64,000 nucleotides of DNA, taken from positions 310,001 through 374,000 of the forward strand of contig JALCQD010000001.1 in assembly GCA_022651005.1 (NCBI GenBank), in the 5' to 3' direction. The notes beneath the pieces are model-generated. The model made no database searches and was not told where the DNA came from. It saw only the letters and a program-made list of their open reading frames with translations. Positions 37,736 through 47,002 of the stretch are shown here, in pieces. This DNA comes from Bifidobacteriaceae bacterium (lineage in GTDB: Bacteria > Actinomycetota > Actinomycetes > Actinomycetales > Bifidobacteriaceae). The first letter of the stretch is position 1, and each line of letters starts with the position of its first letter. The translations under genes were made by a program, and so were the position numbers.

Positions 37736-37759
37736 CGGTCAGAACGGTGAGTCCCTCAC

Positions 37760-38104
37760 ATGACAGAGCATTCAGAACTCGTAAATTCGTATCCAAAAGG
37801 ATACAATTTGATTGCAGGAATTGAAACTGTCGGACGTTTCGAAATATGGCTCTCAGAACTACGAGATTCTCGAGGGAAGGCCTTGATCCAAAGACGGTTG
37901 CGGCAGATGACACTAGAAAAACGAATTATCGGAGATACCCGTTCACTTGGCGGCGGAATTCTCGAGCTGAGGTTCTTCACCGGACCCGGCTACAGAATCT
38001 ATGCCACCAGGCGCCACGGCTACCTTCTTCTGTTGACCGGAGGAACTAAAGCGAGCCAGCGACGAGACATCACGATCGTTCGACAATTAGCAAAAGAGGC
38101 ATGA
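37760..38104 (+). CDS. higB: HigB-like toxin, RelE/ParE superfamily
   Basis: 114 residues of the 'addiction module killer protein' branch of RelE/ParE toxins. Key parts are FEIWLSELRD, LIQRRLRQM, LELRFFTGPGYRIYATRR and LLLLTGGTKASQRRDI, with the terminal Arg-rich segment of the mRNA interferase. It would cut mRNA at the ribosome. The toxin gene comes first, as in HigBA, and is followed by the antitoxin after one base. Confidence 0.85.
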   Translation: MTEHSELVNSYPKGYNLIAGIETVGRFEIWLSELRDSRGKALIQRRLRQMTLEKRIIGDTRSLGGGILELRFFTGPGYRIYATRRHGYLLLLTGGTKASQRRDITIVRQLAKEA

Positions 38105-38105
38105 T

Positions 38106-38462
38106 ATGGCAAAGCTGGAAACACACCCTTGGAGAGCCTGGGACTATCTCGATACGCTCGATGACCAAATCGCATATCTCCAAGCGGTGCTTGAGGAAGA
38201 CGACCCACTCCTCGTACAGGCAGCGGTAGGCGACATCGCCCGAGCCCAGGGCATGACGAAACTCGCAAAGGAGATTGACGTCGGCCGCGAGTCACTCTAC
38301 AAATCCCTGAGCACCAAACGAAACGCCTCGTTCGCAACTATCTTCAAAGCCATACGCGCCCTCGGCTTCGAGCTGACAGCAGTTCCCCTGCGTCATCATC
38401 CCGACTCGGACGAAACGGTTGCGGAGCCAGAAACAAGTTCAAGCCCCGCAACCGCACAGTAG
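38106..38462 (+). CDS. higA: HigA-like antitoxin with helix-turn-helix
   Basis: 118 residues of the paired 'addiction module antidote' family. The DNA-binding part runs from VGDIARAQGMTKLAKEIDVGRESLYKSLS, with the recognition helix near RESLYKSL. It should bind the toxin and repress the shared promoter. The N-terminal WRAWDYLDTLDDQIAYLQ is the toxin-contact segment in this family. Confidence 0.85.
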   Translation: MAKLETHPWRAWDYLDTLDDQIAYLQAVLEEDDPLLVQAAVGDIARAQGMTKLAKEIDVGRESLYKSLSTKRNASFATIFKAIRALGFELTAVPLRHHPDSDETVAEPETSSSPATAQ

Positions 38463-38527
38463 CCCATCGCAGCAACAAGCACCCCTCCTGTTTACGAACT
38501 CTCATAAACAGCGTCAGCGTCAGCCAT

Positions 38528-40399
38528 CTAGGCCGCCGTCTGGAACTGGCTGTTGTAGAGATCGGCGTAGAAGCCGTTCCTTGCCAGCAATTCCTCGTGG
38601 TTCCCGGATTCGATGATGTCGCCGTCCTTCATCACCAAGATGAGGTCCGCGTTGCGAATCGTCGACAACCTGTGCGCGATGACGAACGACGTGCGTCCAA
38701 CGGTGAGCCCGTCCATCGCCTTCTGCACCAATTGTTCGGTGCGGGTATCCACCGAACTGGTGGCCTCGTCGAGAATCAGGAGCGGCGCGTCCTGAATCAT
38801 GGCGCGCGCAATGGTGAGCAACTGCTTCTGCCCCTCCGACAGCGTAGTTTTGTCATCGAGCACGGTGTCATAACCCTTCGGCAGAGTGCGAATGAAATGA
38901 TCCAGCCCCACCGCCTTGCAGGCGGCCTCAATCTCCGCGTCGGTGACATCCTTCTTTGAATACGCGAGATTCTGGCGAATCGTCCCCTCGAAAATCCACG
39001 CGTCCTGAAGCACCATGCCGAATTGTTCGTGAACGTTGGAGCGCGGCACAGAATCCGTGGGAACGCCATCCAGCAGGATGCGGCCACCGTTGAGATCGTA
39101 GAAGCGCATCAGCAGGTTGACGACGGTGGTCTTTCCTGCGCCCGTCGGACCGACGATGGCAACTTTCTGCCCCGCCTTCACCGTTGCCGAGAAATCATTG
39201 ATGATGGGCTTGCCCGGAACATAGCTGAAGTTCACGTGCTCGAAATCAACGTCTCCGCGGACCTTCGACAGCGTGCGAGCCTTGCCCGTTTCATCGCTCA
39301 ATTCGGGCTCCTCGAGGAAGTTAAACACTCGCTCGGAGGCAGCTGCGGTGCGCTGCAGATTGTTGAAGACCTGCGCGAACTGGCTCAACGGCTGGGTGAA
39401 CAGGCGAATGTACAGCATGAACGCCACGATGACGCCGAAGCTGATGGTTCCATTCATCGCGAGGGCGGCACCCACGACGCAGACCACCACGTAGCCGAGA
39501 TTTCCGACGAAGGTCATGAGAGGCATCATGAGACCAGAGAGGAACTGCGACTTCCACGCGGAAGAATACAGGTCCGTATTGATGCCCTCGAAGATGCGGG
39601 TGGCTTGGCCGGACGCATTGTAGGCCTTGACCACGTTGTGTCCGGAATAGACCTCATCCACATGTCCGTTGATGGCGCCAAGGTCATGCTGCTGCGCCAC
39701 AAAGTACTTTTGCGAGCGTGAGGTGATGAGCAGCATGAGAGCGAAGCCGACAACGACGGAGCCAATGGCTGCCAACGTCATGATCCAATTGTTGTAGAAC
39801 ATCATGATGAGCGAACCGACGAACATCGTGATGGCGGAGATGAGCGTGCCAAGGCTCTGGTTGAGCGTCTGGCCCACGGCGTCCACGTCGTTGGTGACGC
39901 GGGACAGCACGTCACCGTTGGAGTTGGAATCGTAGTACTTGAGGGGCAGCCGGTTGATTTTGGCGGAGATGTCGCCGCGCATCTTTTGCGAGATGCGTTG
40001 CGTGACGTTCGCCATGATCTGGCTCTGCACCATGTTGAGGATGAAGGAACCGGCGTAGAGGAACACGAGCAGCCACGCGATATTCGCAATTGATGCCATA
40101 TCGATGCTGCCGAGAACCGGCTTGCCGTGCACGAGTGCCGGCAGCCCCTTGGAGATCTCGTTTGTCATGTCCTTGAGCTTGTCGGGCCCCACAATTTGCA
40201 AAATGGTGCCGATGGCCGCGATGACCATGGAGACGATGATCGCCGGCACCCAGTGCTTCATGTACGTGATGAGCTTGCCAACGGAGGCTCCGAAATTATT
40301 GGCTCTCTCCCCCGAGCCGGTCATGCGGCCGCCAGGGCCATGCATTCCGCTTCCTGCGCGGGGCGCAGCCGTTCTCGTTTGTGCTGATGAGTCTGTCAT
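38528..40399 (-). CDS. ABC multidrug exporter, half transporter B
   Basis: 623 residues: six helices then an ATPase domain with Walker A GPTGAGKTT near 415, signature TLSEGQKQLL and Walker B LLILDEATSSVD. The signature LSEGQ and DEATS fit the usual site-2 subunit of heterodimeric exporters such as BmrCD. The N-terminal 40 residues are Gly/Ala/Arg-rich and unstructured. It overlaps the partner gene by 4 bases. It probably exports drugs or lipids. Confidence 0.87.
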   Translation of the reverse strand: MTDSSAQTRTAAPRAGSGMHGPGGRMTGSGERANNFGASVGKLITYMKHWVPAIIVSMVIAAIGTILQIVGPDKLKDMTNEISKGLPALVHGKPVLGSIDMASIANIAWLLVFLYAGSFILNMVQSQIMANVTQRISQKMRGDISAKINRLPLKYYDSNSNGDVLSRVTNDVDAVGQTLNQSLGTLISAITMFVGSLIMMFYNNWIMTLAAIGSVVVGFALMLLITSRSQKYFVAQQHDLGAINGHVDEVYSGHNVVKAYNASGQATRIFEGINTDLYSSAWKSQFLSGLMMPLMTFVGNLGYVVVCVVGAALAMNGTISFGVIVAFMLYIRLFTQPLSQFAQVFNNLQRTAAASERVFNFLEEPELSDETGKARTLSKVRGDVDFEHVNFSYVPGKPIINDFSATVKAGQKVAIVGPTGAGKTTVVNLLMRFYDLNGGRILLDGVPTDSVPRSNVHEQFGMVLQDAWIFEGTIRQNLAYSKKDVTDAEIEAACKAVGLDHFIRTLPKGYDTVLDDKTTLSEGQKQLLTIARAMIQDAPLLILDEATSSVDTRTEQLVQKAMDGLTVGRTSFVIAHRLSTIRNADLILVMKDGDIIESGNHEELLARNGFYADLYNSQFQTAA

Positions 40400-42192
40400 T
40401 TTTCGAGCTCTCCCATCTCTTCCGATTTTTCGGTGCCCATGTCCAGCTCCTCGGCACTCAGCTGGCTCAGAGCAATCTGGCGGTACACGTCGTTGGTGGC
40501 GAGCAGCTCACGGTGCGTCCCCTTGCCGACGACCTTGCCTTGGTCGATGACCAGAATCTGGTCGGCGTCCATGATGGTGCCGATGCGCTGCGCCACGATG
40601 AGGCTCGTAACACCTTGCGTCTGTTCCTTGAGTGCCTTGCGCAGAACTTTGTCGGTCTTGTAATCCAGAGCCGAGAAGGAGTCATCGAAGATGTAGACTT
40701 CCGGCTTGCGATACACGGCGCGGGCGATGGACAGTCTTTGCTTCTGCCCTCCCGACACGTTCTGCCCCGACTGTGCGATGGGCGCATCGTAGGTGTCCGG
40801 CATCTTACTGACAAATTCCTCCGCCTGAGCGATGCTGACGGCCTTCTCGACACCCTCCTGCGAGCGTTCGTCGGCATCCTGGCCAAAGGCGACGTTGGAA
40901 GCGACGTTTCCTTGGAACATCACCGCTTTCTGTGGTACATAGCCGATTTTCTTGGTGAGCGCATCGTGGGAGTACTCTTTGACATTCACTCCGTCGATGC
41001 TTACCGAGCCCTTGGAGGCGTCGTAGAAGCGTGGCACGAGATTGACGAGGGAGGATTTGCCCGACCCCGTCGAACCGATGAATGCCACCGTTTCACCCTT
41101 TTTGGCAGTGAAGCTCACGTCGTTGAGCACGTAGTCGGCGGCGTCGGGGTACTTGAAGCTCACGTGATCGAACGTGACCGTTCCCTCTTGCCCGGCGAGT
41201 CCGGCCTCCGCAGTGCCATCAACGATGGTGGATTTGGTATCAAGCACCTCATTGATGCGCTGTGCCGAGACCTGGGCGCGCGGCAACAGAATGAAGATCA
41301 TGACGACCATCATGAAGGCCATGATGACCTGCATCGCGTAAGAGGAGAACACGACCATGTTCGAGAAGAGCGTGATCTTATCCGCCATGCCAGCGGAGTT
41401 GATGAGGGCGGCGCCAATCCAGTAGATGGCGAGGTTGAGGCCGTTCATGATGAGGCTGATGGTGGGGAAGATGACCGCCATGCCACGGCTGGTGAACAGC
41501 TGCGTATTGGTGAGCTCCGTGTTGGCGTCGTCGAATTTTCCTTCCTGATAGCCTTCGGCGTTGTAGGCGCGTACGACGCGCAAGCCAGTGAGGTTCTCAA
41601 GAGTGACGCGGCTGATGTTGTCGGTCAACGACTGGACGCGCTTGAACTTTGGCACGACGAGCGCCAAGATGACGGCGAACATCACCAGCAGGATTCCTGC
41701 CGCGACACCCGTTGCTACCGTCCACTCCACACCCTTGCCGGCGATCTTGACGATGGCCCACACAGCGGTGATGGGTGCCATGATGAGAATCTGCAGGCCC
41801 ATGACGATGAGGAGCTGCACCTGCGTCACATCGTTCGTTGAGCGCGTGATGAGGCTAGCAGTAGAGAAGCTATTGATTTCGGCCATGGAGAAGGAATCAA
41901 CCTTCTTAAACTGCAGCGAGCGCAGCGTCTGGGAGAAGGAGGCGGCAATGCGGGAGCTGAGAAACGCTACGATGACCGTCGCCACGAAGCTTCCCAAGGC
42001 GCACAGCAGCATCTTGCCGCCGGCAATCCAAATGTCGCTCATCTGCGAATTCGGAGTCTCCACGAGAACGGTGATCCTGGACATGTAATCGGGTAGTTTG
42101 AGGTTCAGCCACACCTGAACCACGACGAAGACAAGACTCAAGGCCGCTTGGAGCCATTCCATCTTGCCCATGTATTTGAGTAATTTGAGCAC
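40396..42192 (-). CDS. ABC multidrug exporter, half transporter A
   Basis: 598 residues starting at GTG 42192 behind AAGGA. Six helices, then Walker A GSTGSGKSS near 372, signature VSGGQKQRLSIA and a Walker B in VYIFDDSFSALD. The Asp (rather than Glu) after the Walker B aspartate marks the degenerate half of a heterodimer. It pairs with the next gene, to which it is coupled by overlap. The gap to marR is 98 bases. Confidence 0.88.
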   Translation of the reverse strand: MLKLLKYMGKMEWLQAALSLVFVVVQVWLNLKLPDYMSRITVLVETPNSQMSDIWIAGGKMLLCALGSFVATVIVAFLSSRIAASFSQTLRSLQFKKVDSFSMAEINSFSTASLITRSTNDVTQVQLLIVMGLQILIMAPITAVWAIVKIAGKGVEWTVATGVAAGILLVMFAVILALVVPKFKRVQSLTDNISRVTLENLTGLRVVRAYNAEGYQEGKFDDANTELTNTQLFTSRGMAVIFPTISLIMNGLNLAIYWIGAALINSAGMADKITLFSNMVVFSSYAMQVIMAFMMVVMIFILLPRAQVSAQRINEVLDTKSTIVDGTAEAGLAGQEGTVTFDHVSFKYPDAADYVLNDVSFTAKKGETVAFIGSTGSGKSSLVNLVPRFYDASKGSVSIDGVNVKEYSHDALTKKIGYVPQKAVMFQGNVASNVAFGQDADERSQEGVEKAVSIAQAEEFVSKMPDTYDAPIAQSGQNVSGGQKQRLSIARAVYRKPEVYIFDDSFSALDYKTDKVLRKALKEQTQGVTSLIVAQRIGTIMDADQILVIDQGKVVGKGTHRELLATNDVYRQIALSQLSAEELDMGTEKSEEMGELEK

Positions 42193-42290
42193 GTTAGTCC
42201 TTAGAAATCTTCACAATTAATACAGTTTGTAATGAATGAGTGTTTGTTACGAATGGTGTTAGCCTTTGGGCATAAAAAACTACGGAGGGC

Positions 42291-42851
42291 TCACTCCCCA
42301 TGCACCTCCGTTTGCGAGCGTTTCCCCTTGCCAGCGTCCCCACGGTCCCAGGCCCGCTGCACGTCACGGTCCGAGGCATCCATATCATCGTGATGTTCTC
42401 TCATGAATTCTGCCGTTTTCTTCACGAGCCGCAGAATATCTCTCGAATCGTCTACCCCGAGGTAGGCGAAAAGCTGACGGACTCCGGAGAGCATATGCTC
42501 GGAAATCACCGCCGCGCGATCGCGACCTTCCTGAGTGAGGTCCACGAGAATGCGACGCCGATCGCTCGGATCGATCTCACGCCGAATGAGACCCTTCTTC
42601 TCCAAGCCGTTGAGTGCGGCGGCCACTCGCGCAGAACTGATTTCCATCTCCGCACTGATCTCGCTGGGCTGAACCTTGCGTCCCAGCAACATGATGTATT
42701 GCACAATAAAGTGCTCGCCACGCATGGATTCGTTGATCTGCTTTTGCGGGCGAGAACGATGCATCATCGGCATGACGCGAAGGAACTCTTTTGCGAGATC
42801 GTCAATCTCTTGATCCTGCACCGCCGAAGCCTTGTGAGACATCTGTGACAT
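42291..42851 (-). CDS. MarR-family transcriptional regulator
   Basis: 186 residues. The winged helix-turn-helix lies around QPSEISAEMEISSARVAAALNGLEKKGLIRREIDPSDRRRILVDLT, with the wing D-x-R-R typical of MarR. It should repress itself and the ABC exporter behind it until a ligand binds. A dyad overlaps its own promoter (42871-42913). The start at 42851 follows AGGCGGTGGAGG. Confidence 0.88.
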   Translation of the reverse strand: MSQMSHKASAVQDQEIDDLAKEFLRVMPMMHRSRPQKQINESMRGEHFIVQYIMLLGRKVQPSEISAEMEISSARVAAALNGLEKKGLIRREIDPSDRRRILVDLTQEGRDRAAVISEHMLSGVRQLFAYLGVDDSRDILRLVKKTAEFMREHHDDMDASDRDVQRAWDRGDAGKGKRSQTEVHGE

Positions 42852-42870
42852 CCTCCACCGCCTTCCATTT

Positions 42871-42913
42871 ACTAACGATGTTAAACATTAACGGGGTTAG
42901 TATCTTTTGTCAA
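42871..42913 (-). promoter_or_regulatory. marR promoter with overlapping operator dyad
   Basis: On the minus strand, TTGACA (42913-42908), 17 bases, then TAATGT (42890-42885). Inside this are the palindrome ATGTTAAACAT (42878-42888) and outer arms ACTAAC/GTTAGT (42871-42901). The -35 overlaps the stop of the upstream nhaC gene. Such overlap suggests autorepression by MarR. Confidence 0.6.
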
Positions 42914-44292
42914 GCAGCGAAATTCCTGTACGCTGTGACGCTATTCCGCCGAGCACGGTGTTGCGCCCTCAGCGCCCGCACCTTCCGCACGCCAATGAAC
43001 AGCAGCCTACACAGTGGAAGCAAGTACAGGAAGCACGCCGCAATCACGCTGAGTTCGGGGCCCCCTACCGAACTCAGCGGTACTGCCCCGGCAATCGACC
43101 ACGGAATCAGCGGACACACCACCACGGCGGTATCCTCCAGATTGAGGGCCTTACGTTCCCGCTCCTTCTCCTCCGTCGCGGAAACGTCATCGACGCCAGC
43201 GTCACACAGCTGATCCGTCATCATGATGTCCAACGTCTGGTTACATGAAATCATCCCTGCGACGACGGAAGTGACGAGCATTCCAGCAAAGCTGCCCACC
43301 ACGCCTTCCATCCGCACGATCGCTTTCTTGACGCTCCCCAACAGGTCAGTTCCTGCAAAAATCCCCGCGTAGGCCGAGGAAAGGCACACGATTGCCGCCA
43401 CATTGAGCATCGAGACGACGCCCCCGCCATTGAGCAATCCTGCCACCTCTCCGGTGCGAGCAGCATACCCGAAAACGATTCCGCGTCCCATGGAGAGCAC
43501 GTCCACGCCCTGAAAGAAGTAAGCGAATCCGGCGGCGAGCACAATCGAGGCACCCATCGCGATCTTCACGTTGACGCGCATCACGGCGAGTACCAGCATC
43601 AGAACCGCGGGGGCCACCATGAACCATCTCATGTCGAACTCGCGAGAAAATATCGCCGTCACATCGACCGAGCCGTTCCGCGCCGCGAGAAGCATGCCGA
43701 ACGCTCCATAAATGGCACACGTAAGCGTAAACGGCAACGCGGCGGTGCGCAGCATGTTGCGAATATTGGTGAACAGATGCGTGTGCGTAAGCTGGGACAC
43801 CAGAAGCGCCGAAGTCGAGATTGGCGAGCAGCGGTCCCCGAAGTAGACGCCAGATAAAATCGCGCCGCCGACGAGCACAGGGTTGATGCCCATGGAATTT
43901 GCCATCGTCATGCAGATGACGCCCATGGTGGCCGCCGTTCCGAAGGCGGTGCCTGTGAGTACCGACATGATGCAATTGAGCAAGAACGTCAGCAGAATCA
44001 TGAGATGCGGCTGCACCAGATTCATGGCGAGGCTGATGATAACAGGGATGGTGCCGCTCATGCGCCACAACGCCGTCAACACTCCGATGAGCATAAAAAC
44101 CGTGAGGATGCCACGCACTGTTTTGATTCCGGAAAGAACCATAGAGCCTAGCTGCCGCCACGAGGAGTGACGCAGCTTTCCGTAGGTCAAAAAGAGGAGC
44201 AGGCCGAATCCCAAAGCGTAAAGAATGGAGAGCTTCGTGAGAACGCAGGCGATAAGAGCAGCACTGAACAGCGCCAACACTGCGATTTCCAC
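42910..44292 (-). CDS. nhaC: Na+/H+ antiporter, NhaC family
   Basis: About 460 residues, 12 helices. GVYFGDRCSPIST and NILTGTAFGTA-like segments are those of the NhaC (malate/lactate-type) group. It would exchange Na+ for H+, possibly coupled to a carboxylate. I choose GTG 44292 with AGGAG seven bases upstream; the open frame extends to 44322. It lies upstream of marR in the same direction with its stop inside the marR promoter. Confidence 0.82.
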   Translation of the reverse strand: MEIAVLALFSAALIACVLTKLSILYALGFGLLLFLTYGKLRHSSWRQLGSMVLSGIKTVRGILTVFMLIGVLTALWRMSGTIPVIISLAMNLVQPHLMILLTFLLNCIMSVLTGTAFGTAATMGVICMTMANSMGINPVLVGGAILSGVYFGDRCSPISTSALLVSQLTHTHLFTNIRNMLRTAALPFTLTCAIYGAFGMLLAARNGSVDVTAIFSREFDMRWFMVAPAVLMLVLAVMRVNVKIAMGASIVLAAGFAYFFQGVDVLSMGRGIVFGYAARTGEVAGLLNGGGVVSMLNVAAIVCLSSAYAGIFAGTDLLGSVKKAIVRMEGVVGSFAGMLVTSVVAGMISCNQTLDIMMTDQLCDAGVDDVSATEEKERERKALNLEDTAVVVCPLIPWSIAGAVPLSSVGGPELSVIAACFLYLLPLCRLLFIGVRKVRALRAQHRARRNSVTAYRNFAA

Positions 44293-44481
44293 TCCAGCTC
44301 TCCTCACCTTGCGGCCTTGCACGATGCATTTGAGACTACGCAGAGAATGTAACGTTCATAACACTGGGACGTTAACCCTGCCACGAGCTTCCCGCAGACG
44401 GTAGGCTTGAGAAGGATTCAAGACTTACGACCTCACCGCAGAGATTGCACAGGCCGCATTCACAGACGAGGAGATACGACC

Positions 44482-44772
44482 ATGGCTGATACAACCGGAA
44501 ACAAGGCAAACGATGCACTGCTGCACAAGCTGCAGGAGAGTCCTCAGATTGCCTCACTCATGAAAAACGTCGATTCCGCCCGCGCCGCAGCTGAAAAGGC
44601 GAACGCCGCCGAGGGAAACGACCCCGAAGGCGTTCAAAAGGCCATGAAGAGAAACAAGGATGAGCAGGAGCTCGCACCTGGGAATCCAAGGAGCCTTCAG
44701 CAGATGGAAGAAGTCGCTCCGCGCGGTGACGACGAGGACACGGTGGCGTATTTGGATCGGATTTTCGGATGA
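44482..44772 (+). CDS. small charged hypothetical protein, 96 residues
   Basis: Starts MADTTGNKANDALLHKL after GAGGAGATACGACC, a good ribosome site. It is hydrophilic and helical, with no signal or membrane segment, and ends in DEDTVAYLDRIFG. I recognise no family. It is followed by a 24-bp hairpin. Codon use matches its neighbours, so I regard it as real. Confidence 0.55.
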   Translation: MADTTGNKANDALLHKLQESPQIASLMKNVDSARAAAEKANAAEGNDPEGVQKAMKRNKDEQELAPGNPRSLQQMEEVAPRGDDEDTVAYLDRIFG

Positions 44773-44774
44773 CG

Positions 44775-44835
44775 TGTTGGTTGTTGCTGTTTCGGCGCGA
44801 AAAGCCACTTAGCGCCGAAACAGCAACAACCAACA
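44775..44835. terminator. very long perfect hairpin, possible bidirectional terminator
   Basis: A 24-bp perfect stem (44775-44798 with 44812-44835) and 13-base loop starting right after the stop of the 96-residue protein and upstream of the stop of the convergent reductase. No T-run. It probably ends both transcripts, or is an unusual repeat. Confidence 0.6.
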
Positions 44836-44893
44836 TCAGGGTAGGGAGAGCAGGGAGCAGTTTGCGAGGGAAAGTGCGTCCTGACGCAGCGGG

Positions 44894-45511
44894 CTAGGAG
44901 TTGGGGCGGTTGATGCCGAGACTTTCGTGGGTGCCGAAAGAAGGGGTATGGAGGAGGCGTGACACGAGGTTGGCGATGGCCGCTCGCGATACGTCGTGCC
45001 CGCCGAACGGTTCGCCTTTACGCGTTATCTGATACCCCGTGTCGTCCGAACCATTATCAAACCATCCAGGGCGAATCACGGTGTAGTCGAGACCAGATTC
45101 TTCAACGACGTCCGCTGCTTCGCGGTAGCTACGCAGCATGGGATTTCGAGAGAGGTTGCCCTCCGCACCGACCGATGCCGGAATCTCGTCATAAATTCCC
45201 ATTGAGCTGATGAAAATCAGACGTCGAGCACCCGCCGCCTTCATCGCAGTGACAACGGTTTCCGCAATCTCTGTCAAAGCGCCGCTCACCGCCACGAATA
45301 CTGCGTCGATTCTGGACCCCGAAAGCGCCGTGCTCAGCGCGCTTTCGTCAGTGGCATCGATATCGAGCGCCGTTTGCCGCTCTGCATCGCGCAATCGCAA
45401 CGACGACGCACTCCTCGCCATGAGCGTCATCTCGTCATCGGAATGTTCCAATAAATAATCTGCCACCGTACGGCCCAGAGACCCTGTGGCACCAATAATC
45501 GCAACCTTCAT
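44894..45511 (-). CDS. NAD(P)-binding reductase, NmrA/YwnB-like
   Basis: 205 residues. The atypical SDR begins VAIIGATGSLGRTV (G-x-x-G-x-x-G) and contains a strand RLIFISSMGIYDE and a block LDYTVIRPGWF. Such proteins are redox sensors or small oxidoreductases. The 4-base overlap (ATGA) with the upstream exporter shows coupling, so it may act with it. Confidence 0.8.
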   Translation of the reverse strand: MKVAIIGATGSLGRTVADYLLEHSDDEMTLMARSASSLRLRDAERQTALDIDATDESALSTALSGSRIDAVFVAVSGALTEIAETVVTAMKAAGARRLIFISSMGIYDEIPASVGAEGNLSRNPMLRSYREAADVVEESGLDYTVIRPGWFDNGSDDTGYQITRKGEPFGGHDVSRAAIANLVSRLLHTPSFGTHESLGINRPNS

Positions 45512-46956
45512 CGAATAACCTCTTTCTTTTCCTGACTACTGTCATTTTCCACCACGTCAAATAACCTGCCACGCTTCTCCCCCGGCAGCACCAGGAAGAT
45601 GCCACACAAAAGCGAGCCAAGCAGCAGGGCGGATCCCAACAAAATCGCATTTCCAAAGCCGGCGACCTCGGCAGCGGAAGCGAGCGTAGACGACGCAGAA
45701 GTCGTGCCGGAGAGCCGCTGCGCTACAGTTGCTGCCTGTATCGCAACGAGCGCAGACAGACCCACCGAGCCACCGATCTGGTGCATCACATTCACCACTC
45801 CAGACGCTGCACCCGCGTCCTCCGGCAACGTGTGCGCCACTCCGGCAGCGGTGAAGGGACTCAGCGCAAGCCCCTGACCGAAGCCGATGACGAGCATGGG
45901 CGCGGCAATTCCCCACCAATATCCCAGAGACGGCACGAAACGGCTCATCCACACCATGCCGAGCAGAGTAAAGAAAATGCCCGCCACGAGAAGGCAGCCG
46001 TTGCCGAAGCGCTCGGTGAGCCTGCTCACCTGCAGCGCCACCACAAAATTGACGATGGTGAGCGGGAAGAAACCCACGCCTGCCATGAGCGGAGTGAAAC
46101 CGAGCTGATTCTGCATAATCTGCGGCGTGATAAACCAGAAGCCAAGCATGGCACCCATGTAAAGGAATCGTCCGGCGTAGGCACCGATGCGCTCTCGATC
46201 GGCGAAGAGCCTCAGCGGCATCATCGGATGCGCCTGGCGAGCTTCGAGCACGATGAAAATTCCCAACAAAATACCGGCCGCCAAGAGGAACCACAGGTTT
46301 CCGCCGTCGCCGACGATGGCATATACCAGTGACACCATGCCCAGCAGCGACGTGACGGTTCCCCACCAGTCGAGTCCGCGGCCACTGCTGCGTTCCTTAG
46401 CGGGCGAAAGGTGACGCCGGGAGAGGTAGTACATCCACGCTGCTATTGGCACATTGATGAAGAATCCCACACGCCATGTGAGCAAACTTGCGAACACTCC
46501 ACCGAGCACCAGGCTCACGCTTGCGCCGATGCCGGCCATGGCACCGTATGCCGCGATAGCACGGGTTCTTGCCCGTCCCGTATAAGTGTCCATGAGAATG
46601 GCGAGCGTCGTGGGAGCGAGAATCGCAGACCCCACACCTTGGAAGGCGCGAGAGGCGATGATGACAGGTGCGGACCACGACAGCCCCACCAACAGCGAGC
46701 CAAGACCAAAGATCACGAGGCCGATAGTGAAAACACGGCGGCGGCCGAAGATGTCGCCAAGACGTCCACCGACAAGGAGGAAACCACCGAAGGTCAAGGA
46801 GTAAGCGCTGCTCACCCAGCTCAGCAACCGTTGATCAAGGCCGAGATCCGCTGCAATTTTTACGGTACCGGTAAAGATGATCGAATTGTCCAGCAGAATC
46901 ATGAAATAGCTGAACAGAATGACAACGAGAATCCAATCGCGTCGTTTTCGAGACAT
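45508..46956 (-). CDS. MFS exporter, DHA2 (EmrB/QacA) family
   Basis: 482 residues with 14 predicted helices. The N-terminal part has ILLDNSIIFTGTVKIAADLG and WVSSAYSLTFGGFLLVGGRLGDIFGRRRVF (motif A and the conserved helix 1/2 block), the DHA2 pattern. It should export toxic compounds using H+. The start at 46956 has AAGGAT upstream; the longer frame to 47088 is not supported. It is coupled to the reductase gene behind it. Confidence 0.87.
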   Translation of the reverse strand: MSRKRRDWILVVILFSYFMILLDNSIIFTGTVKIAADLGLDQRLLSWVSSAYSLTFGGFLLVGGRLGDIFGRRRVFTIGLVIFGLGSLLVGLSWSAPVIIASRAFQGVGSAILAPTTLAILMDTYTGRARTRAIAAYGAMAGIGASVSLVLGGVFASLLTWRVGFFINVPIAAWMYYLSRRHLSPAKERSSGRGLDWWGTVTSLLGMVSLVYAIVGDGGNLWFLLAAGILLGIFIVLEARQAHPMMPLRLFADRERIGAYAGRFLYMGAMLGFWFITPQIMQNQLGFTPLMAGVGFFPLTIVNFVVALQVSRLTERFGNGCLLVAGIFFTLLGMVWMSRFVPSLGYWWGIAAPMLVIGFGQGLALSPFTAAGVAHTLPEDAGAASGVVNVMHQIGGSVGLSALVAIQAATVAQRLSGTTSASSTLASAAEVAGFGNAILLGSALLLGSLLCGIFLVLPGEKRGRLFDVVENDSSQEKKEVIR

Positions 46957-47002
46957 AGTTATCCTTAAATAAATCGTATTGAGAGAAAATGGGGAGAGCG
47001 CA

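Noticed and set aside
40381-41841. A 486-codon plus-strand frame opposite the ABC exporter.
   Set aside because: Antisense to clear Walker motifs; composition typical of a shadow.
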